NCBI RefSeq assembly: GCF_002135435.1
Contig: NZ_NEGK01000005.1
Span: 186,001-250,000, forward strand
From: Acinetobacter sp. ANC 3813
Lineage (GTDB): Bacteria > Pseudomonadota > Gammaproteobacteria > Pseudomonadales > Moraxellaceae
Reading direction: 5' to 3'
DNA length: 64,000 nt
The position numbers were made by a program, and so were the translations under genes. Positions 1 to 8,639 of this stretch are shown here, piece by piece (the first letter of the stretch is position 1; each line of letters begins with the position of its first letter). Below the pieces are notes generated by a model, which was not told the DNA's origin, made no database searches, and was given only the letters and a program-made list of their open reading frames with translations.

Positions 1-308
1 AATGCTCTTATGTGATTTGCTGACCGTAGCATCAGCGCTTTGGTTTAAAGTGAAATGCTTATTTTTATAAAGCCTCATCTAGCCTGAGCATCGTATTTCA
101 GACTGAATCCTGTATAAAATATTTTGCCTTTCCAGCATGCACTCTCATACATCTGTATGATCCATTTCATAATTTTGCTGTCTTTTTGGCATTCATATTC
201 TGAATAAAGTTGTATATTTATATCAAAAGATACAACATTTCCTTTGATTAATTCTTAAAATTTCTGAATAATAAAATTACCATAAAAAATCTTTATAGGT
301 AGTTGAAG
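1..308. other. Leader region upstream of LysR gene
   Basis: AT-rich sequence with no convincing open reading frame. It presumably holds the promoter of the LysR gene that begins at 309. AGG at 297-299 is a reasonable ribosome binding site for that ATG. No clear terminator or mobile-element end is visible. Confidence 0.5.
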
Positions 309-1172
309 ATGAATCTCGCAGCTTTTGAAGCCTTTGTTAAAGTCATGGAAACAGGATCGATTTCTTTGGCTGCCGATCAGCTTTTTATTACCCAGCCCGC
401 AGTCACCAAGCGCATTCACAGTTTAGAAGATTACTTCGGCGTGAAACTGTTTGAATCTGCAGGGCGCGGTGTACAAGCCACCCATGCAGCGCATTCCCTG
501 CTGCCCAAAGTCAAAAGCTGGCTCAATGAGCTGGGCGATATTCACAATACGCTCAGCCATGAACAAAGCCAGGTGCAAGGCAAGCTGAAAATCGGCACCA
601 GCCACCACCTTGGCCTGCACCACTTGCCCAGCCACCTGCGCAGTTATGTGCAGCATTATCCTGATGTCACTTTGGATGTGCATTTTGTCGACTCTGAACA
701 GGCGCACGAACAAGTGCTGGCTGGAGATTTAGAGCTGGCGTTTCTCACTCTTCCGCCGCAGCTGGATGACCGCCTGAAGTATGTGACCATTTGGAACGAT
801 CCTTTGGTTTTCGTCGCATCACCGTTTCATCCTTTGGCGCAGGAACAGAATCTAAGCCTTGAAGATCTCATCCAATACCCAAGCTTGCTGCCGGCGTCTC
901 AAACCTACACCAGTCAAATCACTTTGGCTGAGTTTGAAAAGCAAGGGGTGAAACCTAAAATCACCATGAGCAATAACCCGCTGGAGTCTATCCGCATGCT
1001 GGTGTCTATTGGCTTGGGCTGGTCAGTGCTGCCTAAAACATTGCTGAATCAAGACTTAAAACAGCTGGATATCAATTTAGAGATGAACCGCCAGCTGGGA
1101 ATGGTGTGGCATCCTGGACGTACTCAGTCCAAAGCGGCTGAAGCGCTGGTTGACAGCATGAAATCGCTTTAA
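309..1172 (+). CDS. LysR-family transcriptional regulator
   Basis: A DNA-binding regulator of 287 residues, normal for the family. The N-terminal winged helix-turn-helix covers about residues 1-65, with the typical core around SISLAADQLFITQPAVTKRI. A substrate-binding-like effector domain follows (about 90-285). An upstream in-frame TTG at 303 is possible, but the ATG at 309 has AGG nine bases upstream and gives the usual LysR N-terminus. The target genes cannot be read from this window: the next gene is convergent and any divergent partner lies outside. The effector is unknown. A strong terminator follows directly. Confidence 0.9.
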   Translation: MNLAAFEAFVKVMETGSISLAADQLFITQPAVTKRIHSLEDYFGVKLFESAGRGVQATHAAHSLLPKVKSWLNELGDIHNTLSHEQSQVQGKLKIGTSHHLGLHHLPSHLRSYVQHYPDVTLDVHFVDSEQAHEQVLAGDLELAFLTLPPQLDDRLKYVTIWNDPLVFVASPFHPLAQEQNLSLEDLIQYPSLLPASQTYTSQITLAEFEKQGVKPKITMSNNPLESIRMLVSIGLGWSVLPKTLLNQDLKQLDINLEMNRQLGMVWHPGRTQSKAAEALVDSMKSL

Positions 1173-1187
1173 GATGACCTCTTTCAT

Positions 1188-1216
1188 AAAAAAACCGCCT
1201 TGATGGCGGTTTTTTT
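1188..1216. terminator. Bidirectional rho-independent terminator
   Basis: A-run, then the stem aaccgcc / ggcggtt with loop ttgat, then a T-run. It lies between the convergent LysR gene and the DUF2789 gene and can serve both strands. Confidence 0.9.
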
Positions 1217-1266
1217 AGCACGATCCAATGATCTGCCCAATTGTCTTCACTTAAAGTGCTTTGAGC

Positions 1267-1509
1267 TTAATTCTCCAGCGAATCTTCATGTAAAGATTCA
1301 TTCAGCTGATCGACAATAATTGCCCAGCTGCCATCTGATTTTATTTTTTCCGCTAAAAACTGACGCTGCCCATCCGACCAATAATCTGCTTCGGTAATTT
1401 TGGTTTTTGCATTCAGCTGATGCGTGGCAATAAACAGCTCAATTGCCTCTTCACTTGAATCTAAGCCCAGCTGTTCAAAAAGATTGGTCATTCTTGGACG
1501 TACACTCAT
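1267..1509 (-). CDS. DUF2789 family protein
   Basis: Small conserved protein of 80 residues. The pattern of an FEQLGLDSS start, a helix ending in FIATHQL and a YWSDGQRQFL segment matches the DUF2789 family as remembered. It has no signal peptide or membrane segment, so it should be cytoplasmic. Its function is unknown. It ends close to the bidirectional terminator and is probably transcribed alone; the next gene upstream on this strand is about 100 bases away. Confidence 0.8.
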   Translation of the reverse strand: MSVRPRMTNLFEQLGLDSSEEAIELFIATHQLNAKTKITEADYWSDGQRQFLAEKIKSDGSWAIIVDQLNESLHEDSLEN

Positions 1510-1608
1510 GCTTTTCTCCTCATTATTTACTCATGATTGCGCTGCAAATATTTTCTGTATAAGGATATAGCATGGATGTGAACCGCACTCAATTGCTGTT
1601 CTTTTGAC

Positions 1609-2079
1609 TTAGTATTTTAGAAACGGCGTCGTGAGCATCAAATACAAACCAATCTGGCTGAAGAGCCATAGAATGGGCATACTGAATGCCGTGCCGCCAG
1701 CTTCAGCAAAGACTTTCGCGCTGTATTGCTGGTTTTGCATATAGGCTTTGACTTTGCTTTGAGCAAACTCTATATACAGACGCTTGCCAAAACAGCCCAA
1801 GATCACATTGGGTATTAAAGCCACAGCCAATGCATAGGCCAAGCTTAAGCCAATAATCTGCATCAGCAGACCCGCAAAGAAGCCGCATGCCAGCAGTGTG
1901 AAAAAGTAGGCGTACATTTTACGGTATAGCAACCAATATGCGCCAAAAATTAGCCCTGCCCAGCTGAAAGAAAAGGCCTGATGTGGAGAAACTTGGCTAT
2001 AGGCCTGCGCTCTCGGACCAATAAACATGGCCAGCAATGCGGCTGCAGAATGCGGAGCAGATACGTTTTCATTCGTCAT
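1609..2079 (-). CDS. DUF2628 membrane protein
   Basis: Inner-membrane protein of 156 residues. The segment around FSWAGLIFGAYWLLYRKMYAY, with an aromatic-rich helix and the YRKMY motif, is typical of DUF2628. Two or three further hydrophobic stretches follow (about residues 55-110 and 130-150). The role is unknown. It lies downstream of the HAD phosphatase gene on the same strand, 180 bases away, with hairpins in the gap. Confidence 0.75.
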   Translation of the reverse strand: MTNENVSAPHSAAALLAMFIGPRAQAYSQVSPHQAFSFSWAGLIFGAYWLLYRKMYAYFFTLLACGFFAGLLMQIIGLSLAYALAVALIPNVILGCFGKRLYIEFAQSKVKAYMQNQQYSAKVFAEAGGTAFSMPILWLFSQIGLYLMLTTPFLKY

Positions 2080-2259
2080 AATTAAAGGTTCAAAAGATTA
2101 GGGTCATGAAGTCTGGCTTCAGGGCGCGTGCAGCGGATGCTGCATTTGGACAATATCCAAAACCCGCGAAGCCGATGAATTGCTTCTTTGAAATTTCAGC
2201 AAGTCCACATGCCATGCTCGACTTAAAATAAGCAAAGCCTGCGGAGCTTTTTGGCTGAT

Positions 2260-2910
2260 TCAGATTGACCAGTCCTGAATATCCCAGCCTTGCTCTTTCG
2301 ATAGCGCCTCTAAACGGTCATCAGGATTCACTGCAATGGCATGGTCTGCATATTCCAGCAGAAAACGGTCATTGATTGAATCTGAATACGCCCAAGACTC
2401 AGTCACTTCGCGCCCTTCCAGCCACTGATCCAAACGCGCCAATTTGCCTTTTTGGTAACACGGAATGTTAATCACTTTGCCCGTATATTTTCCATCTGCC
2501 AGCTCAGCATTGGTGGCAATAATTTCGCTAATGCCAAACTCACGGAAAATTGGCGCGGTAATAAAATCTGAAGTTGCGGTAATGCCGACCAAAGCATGGC
2601 CTGCATCCTTATGACGCTGAATCGCTTTAAAGCCTTCGGGACGCATTTGCGGACGAATCACTTTTTGCATAAACAGCTGATGCAGTTCAGTCAAATACGG
2701 CATGTCATGCTCAGTCAAAAATTCAAATACGAACTCGTTATAGGCAATCGGATCGAGCTGGCCCGCTTTGTAATCTTCATAAAATTTATCGTTCATGGCG
2801 CGGTGGCGGATTGGTTCTACCAAACCTTCATTGACCAAAAACTCTCCCCATGAATGATCCGAGTCTGTATTTAATAAGGTGTGGTCTAAGTCAAACAGCG
2901 CCAATTTCAT
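2260..2910 (-). CDS. HAD-IB family phosphatase (SerB-like)
   Basis: Haloacid-dehalogenase-fold hydrolase of 216 residues, cytoplasmic. Motif I, D7-L-D9-H-T, carries the nucleophile Asp7 and acid/base Asp9. A conserved Thr follows in the VGITATSDF segment (motif II), and the ITESWAYSDSINDRFLL region supplies the motif III/IV acidic residues. The family dephosphorylates small phosphomonoesters such as phosphoserine, but the substrate here is not predictable. It is divergent from rppH, as often in Acinetobacter relatives (remembered, not checked). Confidence 0.85.
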   Translation of the reverse strand: MKLALFDLDHTLLNTDSDHSWGEFLVNEGLVEPIRHRAMNDKFYEDYKAGQLDPIAYNEFVFEFLTEHDMPYLTELHQLFMQKVIRPQMRPEGFKAIQRHKDAGHALVGITATSDFITAPIFREFGISEIIATNAELADGKYTGKVINIPCYQKGKLARLDQWLEGREVTESWAYSDSINDRFLLEYADHAIAVNPDDRLEALSKEQGWDIQDWSI

Positions 2911-3093
2911 GAAAATACTCGTAAAAGCTTAAATTTAAGAAAAAATTTGTAAATCTATCTCCGCTAGTCGATAGAAATTCGTTAAGATCATAGCAATTTT
3001 AACATTATTTACACTTTGCTTTAGCCGAGTTGGATGCAGAAATAACAATCCCCGGCAACAAAGTCATAAATTACACAATATTTAGGTAGCCAA

Positions 3094-3573
3094 ATGATCG
3101 ACTCAGAAGGTTTCCGACCCAATGTCGGGATCATTTTGGCAAACGAATCTGGTCAAGTTTTATGGGCAAAACGCATTGGACACAATGCATGGCAATTTCC
3201 GCAAGGAGGTATTCAGTATGGTGAAACCCCCGAACAGGCACTTTTCCGTGAACTGAGAGAAGAAGTTGGCTTATTGCCCGAACATGTCGAGGTTATCGCG
3301 CAAACTAAAGGTTGGCTGCGTTACCGTTTGCCAAATCGATATATACGCCCGGATTCAGATCCGGTATGTATCGGTCAAAAACAAAAGTGGTTTTTACTGA
3401 AACTAACGGCTTCGGTACAGCATATTCAGCTGGATTTATCTGATCCGCCTGAATTTGATCAATGGCAATGGGTAAGCTATTGGTATCCGCTGGGTCAGGT
3501 CGTGAATTTTAAACGCGACGTGTACCGCAAGGCGATGACAGAGCTGTGCAGCCAGCTGCCGCAAAAACCTTAA
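3094..3573 (+). CDS. rppH: RNA pyrophosphohydrolase RppH
   Basis: Nudix hydrolase that removes pyrophosphate from the 5' end of triphosphorylated mRNA, starting RNase E-dependent decay in the cytoplasm. The Nudix box spans residues 38-60 ([20 protein letters not shown] and onward), the position seen in E. coli RppH. The N-terminal FRPNVGIIL start and the WQFPQGG motif are diagnostic. Length is 159 residues, normal. An AGGTAG ribosome binding site precedes the ATG. ptsP follows about 100 bases downstream, the same order as in E. coli, where the two are linked. Confidence 0.95.
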   Translation: MIDSEGFRPNVGIILANESGQVLWAKRIGHNAWQFPQGGIQYGETPEQALFRELREEVGLLPEHVEVIAQTKGWLRYRLPNRYIRPDSDPVCIGQKQKWFLLKLTASVQHIQLDLSDPPEFDQWQWVSYWYPLGQVVNFKRDVYRKAMTELCSQLPQKP

Positions 3574-3670
3574 AAAATTGCATGATAAATGCTGATTTTT
3601 GAGAGAACTATTGTTATAAATTAGTGATCTATTTAACCGAATTTTCGGAACAATTATAGGAGCAGACACG

Positions 3671-5968
3671 ATGTCGAATATGCAGCTGGATACCCTACGA
3701 CGCATAGTCCAAGAGATTAATGCGTCCACCAGCCTGCATGAGTCATTAGACATCATGGTCAAGCAAGTCGCTGAAGCCATGCATGTTGATGTCTGCTCTA
3801 TTTATCTGCTGGATGAGCGCAACCACCGCTATCTGCTGATGGCCTCTAAAGGCTTAAACGCCGAATCTGTGGGCAATGTTTCTTTGCACACAGGTGAAGG
3901 CTTGGTGGGCCTCGTCGGTCAGCGCGAAGAAATTGTCAACTTAGACAATGCCTCTAAGCATGAACGCTTCATGTACCTGCCAGAAACTGGGGAAGAAATT
4001 TATAATTCCTTCCTTGGCGTGCCGGTCATGTACCGCCGCAAGGTCATGGGCGTTCTGGTGGTACAGAATAAAGAGTCGCAAGATTTCAGCGAGGCAGCTG
4101 AATCCTTCTTAGTTACACTATGTGCACAGCTCTCAGGGGTTATTGCGCATGCGCATGCCGTGGGTAATATTGACGTCTTCCGCAAGCCCAGCAATCTGCC
4201 TGCCTATAAAACCTTTCAAGGGATTTCAGGTTCTGGCGGTATTGCCCTCGGGCGCGCCGTGATTCTGTATCCGCCTGCAGATCTGGCCGCAGTGCCTGAC
4301 CGCGAAGCGGATGACATCAGTGAAGAATTAGAACTGCTGGACAATGCGCTGGCTTCTGTACGTCAGGAGATTCAGTCTTTAGACGACAAAATGCAGGATG
4401 CCTTAATGGCGGAAGAGCGTGCACTGTTCAGTGTGTTCCTGCGCATGCTGGACGAAAATGCCCTACCTGCAGAAATTAAAGAAGAAATCCGTGAAGGCAA
4501 TTGGGCGCAAGGCGCCGTTCGCAATGTCATTGATAAGCACATTGCGCTGTTTGCGCAAATGGAAGATGACTATCTGCGCGAGCGTGTTTCCGATCTGAAA
4601 GATTTAGGCCGCCGCATCTTGGCCTATCTGCAGGAAGCGGATGCCAGCCACCGCGAAATTACCAATGAAAGCATTTTAATTGGCGATGAAATTTCCACGG
4701 CAGCACTGGTTGAATTACCTGTTGATAAGATTGCTGCGATTGTCACCACTGAAGGCGCGATGAACTCGCACATGGTGATCGTGGCGCGCGCCTTAGGCAT
4801 TCCAACGGTTGTTGGCGTGACTGAGCTGCCAATCAATACACTGGATGATGTCGAAATGATTGTTGATGCGCATCAAGGGCGTGTCTTTATCAATCCGCCG
4901 CGCCGTCTGCGCAGCCGCTATAAAGAAATTCAAAAAGAAGAAGAATTACTCGCCAAAGATTTAAAACAGTACGAAACCAAAGATGCCATTACGCCTGACG
5001 GCGTTGCCGTCAAACTATATGTCAACACGGGTTTAATGATTGATGTGGTTCGCGGCGTACAGCGCGGCGCTAAAGGTGTGGGCCTGTACCGCTCTGAAAT
5101 TCCATTCATGCTGCGCGACCGTTTCCCTGGTGAAGAAGAGCAGCGCCTGATTTACCGTCAGCAGCTCAGCCACTTTGCCAACAAGCCTGTGGTGATGCGC
5201 ACCTTGGATATTGGCGCAGACAAAGATCTGCCGTATTTTTCTATTGAGGAAGAAAATTCTGCGCTCGGCTGGCGCGGTATCCGCTTTACACTGGATCACC
5301 CAGAAATTTTTTCTTCGCAAATCCGCGCCATGCTCAAAGCCAGTATTGGCCTGAATAACCTGCATATTTTATTGCCCATGGTCACCAGTGTCAGCGAAGT
5401 TGAAGAAGCGCTGTATTTGCTGGACCGGGACTGGCAAGCCGTACAGGAAGAAGAACAGGTCAAAATCACCAAACCGAAAATCGGCATTATGGTAGAAGTG
5501 CCCAGCATTTTGCTGCAGATTGAAGAATTTTCTGAGCTGGTGGATTTCTTCTCGGTCGGCTCCAACGATTTAACCCAATATCTGCTGGCAGTGGACCGCA
5601 ACAATCCTCGCGTCGCAAACGTCTATTCACACCTGCACCCTGCTGTGCTGCGCGCGCTGACACGCTTAGTGAATGAGTGCCATAAATATGACAAACCGGT
5701 CAGCATCTGCGGTGAAATGGCTGGAGATCCGATTTCTGCTATCTTGCTGATGGCTATGGGCTTTAATACTTTATCAATGAGTTCGAGCAACATCCTTCGT
5801 GTACGTAAAGCGATTTGCCATGTGCCAATGACCGATGCGCAGGAGTTGCTGGCGCATGTGCTGAAAATGAGCAATCCGCTGATCGTCAAAAGCTGGATGG
5901 AATATTACTTTAAAACCCATGGCCTCGGTGATATGGTCAAAGCATCAACCCGTATTGTCAGCGCTTAA
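3671..5968 (+). CDS. ptsP: PEP-protein phosphotransferase PtsP (EI-Ntr)
   Basis: First enzyme of the nitrogen-related phosphotransferase system. It takes phosphate from phosphoenolpyruvate and passes it to NPr (PtsO), a regulatory rather than sugar-transport chain in the cytoplasm. The 765 residues carry an N-terminal GAF sensor domain (about 1-160), an EI N-terminal domain, the swivelling phosphohistidine domain with active His367 in GAMNSHMVI, and a C-terminal PEP-binding barrel with VGSNDLTQYLLAVDRN and the ICGEMAGDP cysteine motif. AGGAG lies just upstream of the ATG. It probably forms a unit with rppH. Confidence 0.95.
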   Translation: MSNMQLDTLRRIVQEINASTSLHESLDIMVKQVAEAMHVDVCSIYLLDERNHRYLLMASKGLNAESVGNVSLHTGEGLVGLVGQREEIVNLDNASKHERFMYLPETGEEIYNSFLGVPVMYRRKVMGVLVVQNKESQDFSEAAESFLVTLCAQLSGVIAHAHAVGNIDVFRKPSNLPAYKTFQGISGSGGIALGRAVILYPPADLAAVPDREADDISEELELLDNALASVRQEIQSLDDKMQDALMAEERALFSVFLRMLDENALPAEIKEEIREGNWAQGAVRNVIDKHIALFAQMEDDYLRERVSDLKDLGRRILAYLQEADASHREITNESILIGDEISTAALVELPVDKIAAIVTTEGAMNSHMVIVARALGIPTVVGVTELPINTLDDVEMIVDAHQGRVFINPPRRLRSRYKEIQKEEELLAKDLKQYETKDAITPDGVAVKLYVNTGLMIDVVRGVQRGAKGVGLYRSEIPFMLRDRFPGEEEQRLIYRQQLSHFANKPVVMRTLDIGADKDLPYFSIEEENSALGWRGIRFTLDHPEIFSSQIRAMLKASIGLNNLHILLPMVTSVSEVEEALYLLDRDWQAVQEEEQVKITKPKIGIMVEVPSILLQIEEFSELVDFFSVGSNDLTQYLLAVDRNNPRVANVYSHLHPAVLRALTRLVNECHKYDKPVSICGEMAGDPISAILLMAMGFNTLSMSSSNILRVRKAICHVPMTDAQELLAHVLKMSNPLIVKSWMEYYFKTHGLGDMVKASTRIVSA

Positions 5969-6071
5969 TCTGAGCTGCTGGCGGCATTTTCAGCGGTTTA
6001 TTTAAAGGCTCACATCATCCGCTTTTAGCGGTGATTAGCTCTATGATATACAGCCAACCGGCGAGGTGTGT

Positions 6072-6521
6072 ATGGATTTTTTTCTATTTCTGCTCTTTGC
6101 TGTGGTTATTTTTATTATCAGCAATAAACTGTTCAAGCCAACCAAAGATAAACCGCAGCAGACCCGCCGGCAGGTGCCCCAAAGCAAGGCTGTGCAAAGC
6201 AGATCATCTCAAAGCCAAGAACAGAGCAATCAACCCAAGCTGCCGCTGAGCAGAAAAACTGCCGTTCAAAAAACACTGCACTCTCCTGTACGCCCCAGCG
6301 TACCCATCCTGCTCGGGATTGAGATCACAGCTGCACAGCAGCGCCGTTTAGGCAAGGATGACCCTTCAGTACTGGCGGCCAATCGCGCTAAACAATTACA
6401 TGAACAGTCCGATGCGCCATCTTTTTTTGAAAAACTGGGACAGCAAATTGAAAAAGCAGCCCATCAAATGGATGATGCGGCTCAGCAGCAGAAAAATTCT
6501 GCCAAAGAATTGAAAAAATAA
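6072..6521 (+). CDS. Hypothetical membrane-anchored protein
   Basis: Not recognised as a named family. The 149 residues begin with one strongly hydrophobic segment (FFLFLLFAVVIFII, about 3-17), followed by a polar, Gln/Lys/Ser-rich tail that is probably disordered, and a more ordered charged part after about residue 75. This suggests a single N-terminal anchor with a cytoplasmic or periplasmic tail. The ATG at 6072 is preferred over the in-frame GTG at 6066, because GAGG at 6063-6066 is then spaced five bases away. It follows ptsP in the same direction after about 100 bases. Confidence 0.7.
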   Translation: MDFFLFLLFAVVIFIISNKLFKPTKDKPQQTRRQVPQSKAVQSRSSQSQEQSNQPKLPLSRKTAVQKTLHSPVRPSVPILLGIEITAAQQRRLGKDDPSVLAANRAKQLHEQSDAPSFFEKLGQQIEKAAHQMDDAAQQQKNSAKELKK

Positions 6522-6578
6522 GATTTAAATAAATTATTTAATGATTTGTTTATCAAGAAAAAATGACTTTGACTGCAA

Positions 6579-6758
6579 TTATGCGGCCATTAAAAAAGGG
6601 AGATAATCATTTGAGTATCCCCCTTTTTTGTGCTTTCTGTAGCCGCGTTTTGCGTCTTTCTTTCGATCTACAAAAGTTTGGCTTTTGTTAAAATCGTTCA
6701 TATGCTTTGCCACAAAGTTGCGAACTTCAACTTCAGGCAGGGCTTTTTTCTTGGCCAT
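6579..6758 (-). CDS. Small basic conserved protein (DUF7230-like)
   Basis: Small, very basic protein of 59 residues from the ATG at 6758; an in-frame GTG at 6770 would add four residues. The core FVAKHMNDFNKSQTF followed by DRKKDAKRGYRKHKKG matches a short gammaproteobacterial family that I recall as DUF7230, of unknown function. In remembered relatives the protein ends soon after the RKHKKG motif. Here the frame continues for about 14 residues through a terminator-like hairpin before the stop. Confidence 0.65.
   Translation of the reverse strand: MAKKKALPEVEVRNFVAKHMNDFNKSQTFVDRKKDAKRGYRKHKKGGYSNDYLPFLMAA
6594..6631 (-). terminator. Terminator-like hairpin inside the end of the small basic gene
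   Basis: On the minus strand, aaaaaaggggg and a loop are followed by ctccctttttta, an imperfect long stem ending in Ts. It overlaps the last codons of the small basic gene. Confidence 0.55.
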
Positions 6759-6973
6759 TGCGCTGCTCACTTTTTCAGTTTAAACATCCACTAGATGTCA
6801 TGCATATATTGGGCTTTTTTGCACAAATTACAAGCCTTATGATCAAAATACATGGACTGAATTTTCTGAACATTAACCCATTTCTGCCAGCATGCTCAAA
6901 TGTCTATATTGCATAACAAACATAGTTTCCCAATATCAAACATCTTTCACACATCGTTCTCTTGATCTGCATG

Positions 6974-6995
6974 CAGCGGGCTGGATAACCCGCTG
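6974..6995 (-). terminator. Possible weak terminator after LysE gene
   Basis: Perfect seven-pair stem cagcggg / cccgctg with an eight-base loop, just beyond the stop of the LysE-type gene on the minus strand. No T-run follows, so termination is uncertain. Confidence 0.35.
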
Positions 6996-7028
6996 TTCAA
7001 TACGCTGCTAGAAAATCATTTATGCAGA

Positions 7029-7658
7029 TTAAGCACTGCCTATTAGCAGTTTCAAAATGGGATGCCACACCGAAATCAATAAAATTACGCCCAAAACCTT
7101 ATTAAACGCCGCCACACGGCCGGGGTTAGAAAGCCACTTTTGCGACATTTGCCCGAGCCATGCCCAAACAAATAAGCAAGGAAAAGCAATCAACATAAAT
7201 AGCAGCGTCAAAATGACCAGCATCTGGCTATATTGAGCGGTCTGCGCCAAATATACGGTCATCACCGCAATAGCCATCAGCCATGATTTAGGATTTATCA
7301 GTTGCATTAAAAAACCTGCCCAAAAGCCATGTTTCTGCTGCGCCTGCGGGTGCATGTTCGCCAAATTGGGCTGGTCATGAAAAATTTTCCAAGCCAAAAC
7401 CGTGAGCCAAAGTCCTCCAGCCACACTCAAAATCAGTTGCAGTGCTGGGCTATAGCTGATGCTTTGTCCCAAACCCAGTCCCACCAGTAATACCAGAAGT
7501 GCCGCGCCCACGCTTGCACCTGCAATCAGTGTACAAGATTTATTGATGCCAAATTGCTGACTGGTACTAAGAATTAAAAAATTGGTTGGCCCAGGGGTAA
7601 TTAAAGCCACAAAAGCAAAGGCGCAAAATGCCAATATCGTTTCCACTATAATTTCCAA
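7029..7658 (-). CDS. LysE-family amino-acid/metabolite exporter
   Basis: Inner-membrane translocator of 209 residues with about six hydrophobic helices. The opening segment with ALITPGPTNFLILSTS carries the LysE/RhtB signature (TPGPxN). The family exports amino acids such as lysine, threonine and homoserine lactones; the substrate here cannot be inferred. It starts 38 bases after the AraC-type regulator on the same strand, so the two are probably co-transcribed and the regulator may respond to the exported compound. Confidence 0.88.
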   Translation of the reverse strand: MEIIVETILAFCAFAFVALITPGPTNFLILSTSQQFGINKSCTLIAGASVGAALLVLLVGLGLGQSISYSPALQLILSVAGGLWLTVLAWKIFHDQPNLANMHPQAQQKHGFWAGFLMQLINPKSWLMAIAVMTVYLAQTAQYSQMLVILTLLFMLIAFPCLFVWAWLGQMSQKWLSNPGRVAAFNKVLGVILLISVWHPILKLLIGSA

Positions 7659-7696
7659 ACATATTCAGCTGCGGGAGCAACTCTATTTTGAAAATC

Positions 7697-8527
7697 TCAG
7701 CGTGAAGAAGATAGAACATTTGTGCAGGCGCTTTGATATTGCCTCAAAGTCAAACCATAACAGCGTTTAAACCAGCGACCTAAATGGCTTTGGTCCGCAA
7801 AGCATAGGCTGTTGGCGACCATAGACGCTGGAATGCCAGCTTTCAATAAAATCTTCGCCTGATCCAAACGTAATCGAATAAGGTACTGATGCGGCGCGCA
7901 GTTGAATGCTTGCTTAAACACGCGATTAATGAAAAAACGGTCTGCACCAGCCAGCTGCGCCAAGGTGTTCAGATCTAAATCTGTGTACAGATTTTCATGC
8001 AGAATCTCTTTAATTTTGAGGGCAATATCAGGCAGAGCACAGATTGAATTTTCGCGGGCCGACCATAAATTCTGATGCGCCAGCCTTTCCAGCAGCAGAT
8101 CCAGATAACTGTCTTTCATCAACTGCGGTTCTTGATTGCTCATCGCACGGTAAGATGCATCGACCAATTGCGCCACCAGCGGATCCGAGTTCAGTGTCGA
8201 TGCTACTTCCAGTTCAAAAGGCTGAGTAAATAATCCCTGATATTTCTGTTTTAGCCAGTCTTGGTCAATATGCAGCATTTTATAGGTAAAACCTAACGGT
8301 TCAGGCGCATAGCCATCATGCACTTCTTCAGGTTCTAGCATAAAGACTTGACCCTGATGGCTATTCACTAATTTTCTGCGGCAGTGGAATTGCTGATTAC
8401 CCAATTCGGTCACGCCAATTAAGTAACTGGAGTGAAAATGTGGATCATAAGCGAAACCCTTAAAATGGGCATGCACCAGTTCGATTCCTGTATCGGCATC
8501 ACGCTGTATATTGACCCAATTTCCCAT
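7697..8527 (-). CDS. AraC-family transcriptional regulator
   Basis: Regulator of 276 residues. The N-terminal half is a cupin-like AraC-binding domain, with HFHSSYLIGVTELG and EPEEVHDG motifs typical of the sugar/effector fold. The C-terminal third is the double helix-turn-helix domain (about 165-270), with LAQLAGADRFFINRVFKQAF and the second helix pair ending LGRWFKRCYGLTLRQYQ. It lies immediately upstream of the LysE-type exporter, its most likely target. Direct autoregulation is possible but not visible. Confidence 0.88.
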   Translation of the reverse strand: MGNWVNIQRDADTGIELVHAHFKGFAYDPHFHSSYLIGVTELGNQQFHCRRKLVNSHQGQVFMLEPEEVHDGYAPEPLGFTYKMLHIDQDWLKQKYQGLFTQPFELEVASTLNSDPLVAQLVDASYRAMSNQEPQLMKDSYLDLLLERLAHQNLWSARENSICALPDIALKIKEILHENLYTDLDLNTLAQLAGADRFFINRVFKQAFNCAPHQYLIRLRLDQAKILLKAGIPASMVANSLCFADQSHLGRWFKRCYGLTLRQYQSACTNVLSSSR

Positions 8528-8639
8528 GCCTACTACTGCTCCGCCTGTGAGACCAATTAAAGTTCATTTTCCATAATTGCCTTACTCCACCCTCGAGTCA
8601 AGCTTGCTGCCAGCTGAATTTAACGCTGCATCCTACTAT

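Noticed and set aside
2100..2259. Hairpins gtgcagc / gctgcat and tttgga / tccaaa downstream of the HAD gene
   Set aside because: Short stems without T-runs; they may be remnants of an intergenic repeat, but the evidence is too weak for a feature.
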